Source of the DNA: Pseudomonas chlororaphis
GTDB taxonomy: Bacteria; Pseudomonadota; Gammaproteobacteria; Pseudomonadales; Pseudomonadaceae
DNA length: 64,000 bases
Direction of reading: 5' to 3'
NCBI RefSeq assembly: GCF_000783395.1
Contig: NZ_JSFK01000021.1
Location: forward strand, 1 to 64,000
Below the pieces are notes generated by a model, which saw only the letters and a program-made list of their open reading frames with translations, was not told where the DNA came from and did no database searches. Position 1 is the stretch's first letter, and every line of letters starts with the position of its first letter. A program made the translations under genes and the position numbers. Below, piece by piece: positions 60,564 to 64,000 of the stretch.

Positions 60564-60906
60564 CATCCTGCCCCTTTGCGACGCATTGTCGCACCCCTTT
60601 ACACCCTCACCTTTCGGTTCCCCGGATTCGGGTCTACGCTTGCTCGATGCGGACTGGCTTGTGCCGGTTCCAGGTCAACGCTGACTGCTGTGTTCCGCGA
60701 ACCGGCTGACTGATGTGGCCGCAAACGCCGGTAGATACCGGCTGTCGTGCCATTCACCGTCCGTCACCCGAACCGAGCGTTTGAACACACCCCGTTACAA
60801 GCGACCTGAACCCCTCGCTTTTTTCGTCCGCTGCGACATTTTGTCCGAGGCCGATTTTGTCCTTACGCGGCGCATGGAAAGGCCGCAGAATCAGCGTTGG
60901 AAAGCA

Positions 60907-60920
60907 TTGACCCAGGTCAT
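60907..60920 (+). promoter_or_regulatory. Candidate Anr/FNR box for the second cco operon
   Basis: TTGAC-CCAG-GTCAT, one base from the palindromic TTGAC-N4-GTCAA recognised by Anr. It is 84 bases before ccoN. A plausible -10 (CATACT, 60950-60955) follows at roughly class II spacing. Confidence 0.6.
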
Positions 60921-61004
60921 GGCGCGTTGCAATGACCCCCTGCTCTCTGCATACTTGCGGCCGATTTTAATCCTAATAAAATACCCAAACCGTGGAACCT
61001 TAGA

Positions 61005-62447
61005 ATGAGCACAGCAATCAGTCCGACTGCTTATAACTATAAGGTAGTCCGCCAGTTCGCCATCATGACGGTGGTCTGGGGGATCCTTGGCATGGGGCTC
61101 GGTGTCTTCATCGCCTCGCAACTGGTTTGGCCGGAGTTGAACTTCGGTCTGCCGTGGACGAGCTTTGGACGCCTGCGCCCGTTGCACACAAACCTGGTGA
61201 TTTTCGCCTTCGGTGGTTGTGCACTATTTGCCACTTCCTACTATGTCGTGCAGCGAACCTGCCAGACGCGACTGATCTCCGACAGCCTCGCGGCCTTCAC
61301 CTTCTGGGGCTGGCAAGCGGTCATCGTCGGCGCGATCATTACCTTGCCGCTGGGTTACACCACCACCAAGGAATACGCGGAACTGGAATGGCCGATCGCC
61401 ATTTTGCTGGCCATTGTCTGGGTCACCTACGGTCTGGTGTTCTTCGGCACCATCACCAAGCGCAAAACCAAGCACATCTACGTGGGTAACTGGTTCTACG
61501 GTGCGTTCATCGTGGTCACGGCGATGCTGCACATCGTCAACCACATGTCGCTGCCGGTGAACCTGTTCAAGTCCTACTCCGCCTACTCGGGCGCGACCGA
61601 CGCGATGATCCAGTGGTGGTACGGCCACAACGCCGTAGGCTTCTTCCTCACCACCGGGTTCCTCGGGATGATGTACTACTTCGTGCCGAAACAGGCCGAA
61701 CGTCCGATCTACTCCTATCGCTTGTCGATCGTGCACTTCTGGGCACTGATCACCCTGTACATCTGGGCCGGCCCGCACCACCTGCACTACACCGCACTGC
61801 CGGATTGGGCACAATCGCTGGGCATGGCGATGTCGATCATCCTTCTGGCGCCAAGCTGGGGCGGCATGATCAACGGCATGATGACCCTGTCGGGCGCCTG
61901 GCATAAGCTGCGCACCGACCCGATCCTGCGCTTCCTCGTGGTCTCGCTGGCGTTCTACGGCATGTCGACCTTCGAAGGGCCGATGATGGCGATCAAGACC
62001 GTCAACTCGCTCTCGCACTACACCGACTGGACCATCGGCCACGTACACGCCGGCGCGCTGGGCTGGGTGGCGATGATCTCGATCGGCGCGATCTACCACA
62101 TGATCCCGCGTCTGTTCGGCCGTGCGCAGATGCACAGCGTTGGCCTGATCAACGCGCACTTCTGGCTCGCGACCATCGGCACCGTGCTGTACATCGCGTC
62201 GATGTGGGTCAACGGCATCACTCAGGGCCTGATGTGGCGTGCAATCAACGACGACGGCACCCTCACCTACTCGTTCGTTGAAGCGCTGCAAGCCAGCCAC
62301 CCGGGCTACATCGTCCGTGCGCTGGGCGGTGCATTCTTCGCCAGCGGCATGTTCCTGATGGCTTACAACGTCTGGCGCACCGTGCGCGCCTCGAACCCGG
62401 TTGAAGCTGAAGCCGCTGCCCAGATCGCTGTCGTTGGAGCTCACTGA
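61005..62447 (+). CDS. ccoN: cbb3 cytochrome c oxidase subunit I, second operon
   Basis: 480 aa, near-identical to the copy at 57326 through the helices and ligand motifs (HTNLVIFAFGG, GPHHLHYT, GHVHAGALG). Differences cluster at both ends. The upstream Anr-type box suggests induction at low oxygen. Start ATG 61005. The stop overlaps the ccoO start by one base (TGATG). Confidence 0.96.
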   Translation: MSTAISPTAYNYKVVRQFAIMTVVWGILGMGLGVFIASQLVWPELNFGLPWTSFGRLRPLHTNLVIFAFGGCALFATSYYVVQRTCQTRLISDSLAAFTFWGWQAVIVGAIITLPLGYTTTKEYAELEWPIAILLAIVWVTYGLVFFGTITKRKTKHIYVGNWFYGAFIVVTAMLHIVNHMSLPVNLFKSYSAYSGATDAMIQWWYGHNAVGFFLTTGFLGMMYYFVPKQAERPIYSYRLSIVHFWALITLYIWAGPHHLHYTALPDWAQSLGMAMSIILLAPSWGGMINGMMTLSGAWHKLRTDPILRFLVVSLAFYGMSTFEGPMMAIKTVNSLSHYTDWTIGHVHAGALGWVAMISIGAIYHMIPRLFGRAQMHSVGLINAHFWLATIGTVLYIASMWVNGITQGLMWRAINDDGTLTYSFVEALQASHPGYIVRALGGAFFASGMFLMAYNVWRTVRASNPVEAEAAAQIAVVGAH

Positions 62448-63055
62448 TGAAGCATGAAGCTGTCGAGAAGAATATTGGCCTGCTGGCCTTCTTCATGGTC
62501 ATCGCCGTCAGCGTTGGCGGCCTGACCCAAATCGTTCCGCTGTTTTTCCAGGACGTCACCAACAAGCCGGTCGAAGGCATGAAGCCCCGTTCGGCGCTGG
62601 AACTGGAAGGCCGCGACGTCTACATCGCCAACGGTTGTGTCGGCTGCCACTCGCAGATGATCCGTCCGTTCCGCGCTGAAACCGAACGCTATGGCCACTA
62701 CTCGGTGGCCGGTGAAAGTGTCTGGGATCACCCGTTCCTGTGGGGTTCCAAACGTACCGGTCCGGATCTGGCTCGCGTCGGTGGTCGTTACTCCGATGAC
62801 TGGCAACGTGCGCACTTGTACAACCCGCGCAACGTGGTGCCTGAGTCGAAAATGCCGGCTTACCCGTTCCTCGTGGAAAACAAGCTCGACGGCAAGGAAA
62901 CCGCCAAGAAAATGGAGGTTTTGCGCACCCTCGGCGTCCCTTACACCGACGAAGACATCGCCGGTGCTCAGGATGCCGTGAAGGGCAAGACCGAAATGGA
63001 CGCGCTGGTGGCCTATCTGCAAGGCCTGGGCACCATCATCAAAAGCAAACGGTGA
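62447..63055 (+). CDS. ccoO: cbb3 oxidase subunit II (mono-haem cytochrome c), second operon
   Basis: 202 aa with an N-terminal anchor (GLLAFFMVIAVSVGGLTQI) and haem site CVGCHSQ. Same length as the first copy; most differences are in the C-terminal third (VENKLDGKETAKKMEV). Coupled to ccoN by a one-base overlap. Confidence 0.96.
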   Translation: MKHEAVEKNIGLLAFFMVIAVSVGGLTQIVPLFFQDVTNKPVEGMKPRSALELEGRDVYIANGCVGCHSQMIRPFRAETERYGHYSVAGESVWDHPFLWGSKRTGPDLARVGGRYSDDWQRAHLYNPRNVVPESKMPAYPFLVENKLDGKETAKKMEVLRTLGVPYTDEDIAGAQDAVKGKTEMDALVAYLQGLGTIIKSKR

Positions 63056-63060
63056 TCTGG

Positions 63061-63246
63061 ATGGATATCGGGATGATTCGTGGCCTGGGCACCGTTGTTG
63101 TGATGGTGGCCTTCATCGGTCTGGCGTTGTGGGTATTCAGCCCCAAGCGCAAGTCGGAGTTTGAAGACGCGACCTTGTTGCCTTTTGCGGATGATCCCGA
63201 AGCCATCAAGCACGTCGAGCAAGCTTCTAGGAGTAACAAAGAATGA
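63061..63246 (+). CDS. ccoQ: cbb3 oxidase small subunit CcoQ, second operon
   Basis: 61 aa: DIGMIRGLGTVV, one membrane helix, then SPKRKSEFEDATLLPFADD. ATG 63061 is preferred; a GTG at 63052 overlapping the ccoO stop is also in frame. The stop overlaps the ccoP start (ATGA). Confidence 0.9.
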   Translation: MDIGMIRGLGTVVVMVAFIGLALWVFSPKRKSEFEDATLLPFADDPEAIKHVEQASRSNKE

Positions 63247-64000
63247 CTACATTCTGGAGTCTGTACGTCACAGTCCTCAGTCTCGGTACGATCTTTTCCC
63301 TGACCTGGCTGCTGCTGTCGACCCGCAAGGGCCAGCGCAGCGAACAGACGGACGAGACGGTCGGGCACTCCTTCGACGGGATCGAGGAGTACGACAACCC
63401 ACTGCCGAAATGGTGGTTCATGCTGTTTGTCGGCACCATCATTTTTGCCTTGGGTTACCTGGTGCTGTACCCGGGCCTGGGCAACTGGAAAGGCCTGCTG
63501 CCGGGCTACAACTACCTCGATAACGACAAGCAGACTGCGTTCGCCAACGGCCAGACCGGCTGGACCGGCGTGCACGAGTGGGAAAAGGAAATGGCCCGTT
63601 CGGACGCCAAGTTCGGTCCGATCTTCGCCAAGTTTGCCGCCATGCCGATCGAAGAAGTCGCCAAGGATCCGCAAGCACTGAAAATGGGTGGCCGTCTGTT
63701 CGCCTCCAACTGCTCGGTGTGCCACGGTTCCGACGCCAAGGGCGCCTACGGTTTCCCTAACCTGACCGACGCCGACTGGCGCTGGGGCGGCGAGCCGGAA
63801 ACCATCAAGACCACCATCATGGGCGGTCGTCACGCGGTGATGCCGGCCTGGGCTGAAGTCATCGGTGAGCAAGGCGTTGCCGACGTGGCAGCCTTCGTCG
63901 TGACCAACCTGGATGGCCGCAAACTGCCGGAGGGCACCAAGGCTGACGCGGCCAACGGCGGCAAACTGTTCGCCGCCAACTGCGTGGCCTGCCACGGACC
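63243..64000 (+). CDS. ccoP: cbb3 oxidase subunit III (di-haem cytochrome c), second operon, cut by window end
   Basis: At least 252 codons, open at the window edge just past the second haem motif CVACHG. The first haem site is CSVCHGSD. The linker contains NYLDNDKQTAFANGQ, absent from the first copy. Two N-terminal membrane helices. Confidence 0.94.
   Translation, partial: MTTFWSLYVTVLSLGTIFSLTWLLLSTRKGQRSEQTDETVGHSFDGIEEYDNPLPKWWFMLFVGTIIFALGYLVLYPGLGNWKGLLPGYNYLDNDKQTAFANGQTGWTGVHEWEKEMARSDAKFGPIFAKFAAMPIEEVAKDPQALKMGGRLFASNCSVCHGSDAKGAYGFPNLTDADWRWGGEPETIKTTIMGGRHAVMPAWAEVIGEQGVADVAAFVVTNLDGRKLPEGTKADAANGGKLFAANCVACHG

Noticed and set aside
60715..61008. 97-codon ORF ahead of the second ccoN
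   Set aside because: Covers the Anr-type box and promoter; no ribosome site or recognisable features.

Overview
The window looks like chromosome of a fluorescent Pseudomonas (P. fluorescens group). It carries a pyoverdine locus with PvdS-type iron-starvation promoters, two cbb3 oxidase operons near an aerotaxis receptor gene, the short palindromic REP repeats typical of these genomes, and high-GC coding sequence. I have no species-level evidence.

Bases 45-9814 hold pyoverdine maturation and uptake genes: pvdP (minus), then pvdM-pvdN-pvdO, pvdE and the receptor fpvA. Near-perfect TAAAT-N16-CGT promoter boxes precede pvdP, pvdM and pvdE. Bases 9863-10790 are non-coding and made of repeats. On the minus strand, 39127-10791 holds two giant NRPS genes joined by a one-base stop/start overlap (4106 and 4995 aa), then an HSL-type esterase. 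I read seven modules: Ser(E), OHOrn-type(E), Ala / Gly, Thr(E), Ala, OHOrn-type-TE. The peptide is therefore predicted as D-Ser, D-OHOrn, L-Ala, Gly, D-aThr, L-Ala and a C-terminal OHOrn, attached to a chromophore made by PvdL, which is outside the window. A type II thioesterase and a divergent SCP2-JmjC oxygenase gene (40237-41370) each have their own iron-starvation box. The oxygenase is the most novel element here, because the predicted peptide has no obvious hydroxylated Asp or His.

Bases 41466-50681 hold ordinary genes: an MFS transporter, an SDR overlapping a GH15 glycosidase, a small orphan protein, a divergent GlxA-type regulator and isonitrile hydratase pair, a CPBP membrane protease homologue and an Aer-like receptor. 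Several REP pairs lie between them.

Bases 50687-56550 are an accessory region. A cassette (REP pair, DUF6124-like gene, putative structured RNA, short conserved peptide frame) occurs twice in the same orientation. Between the copies lie an AT-rich ABC exporter and two orphan ORFs. A covarying stem upstream of both DUF6124-like genes suggests an undescribed RNA element.

Bases 56550-64000 hold an alpha/beta hydrolase and two tandem ccoNOQP operons for cbb3 oxidases. Only the second has a visible Anr-type box. The final ccoP runs off the window.
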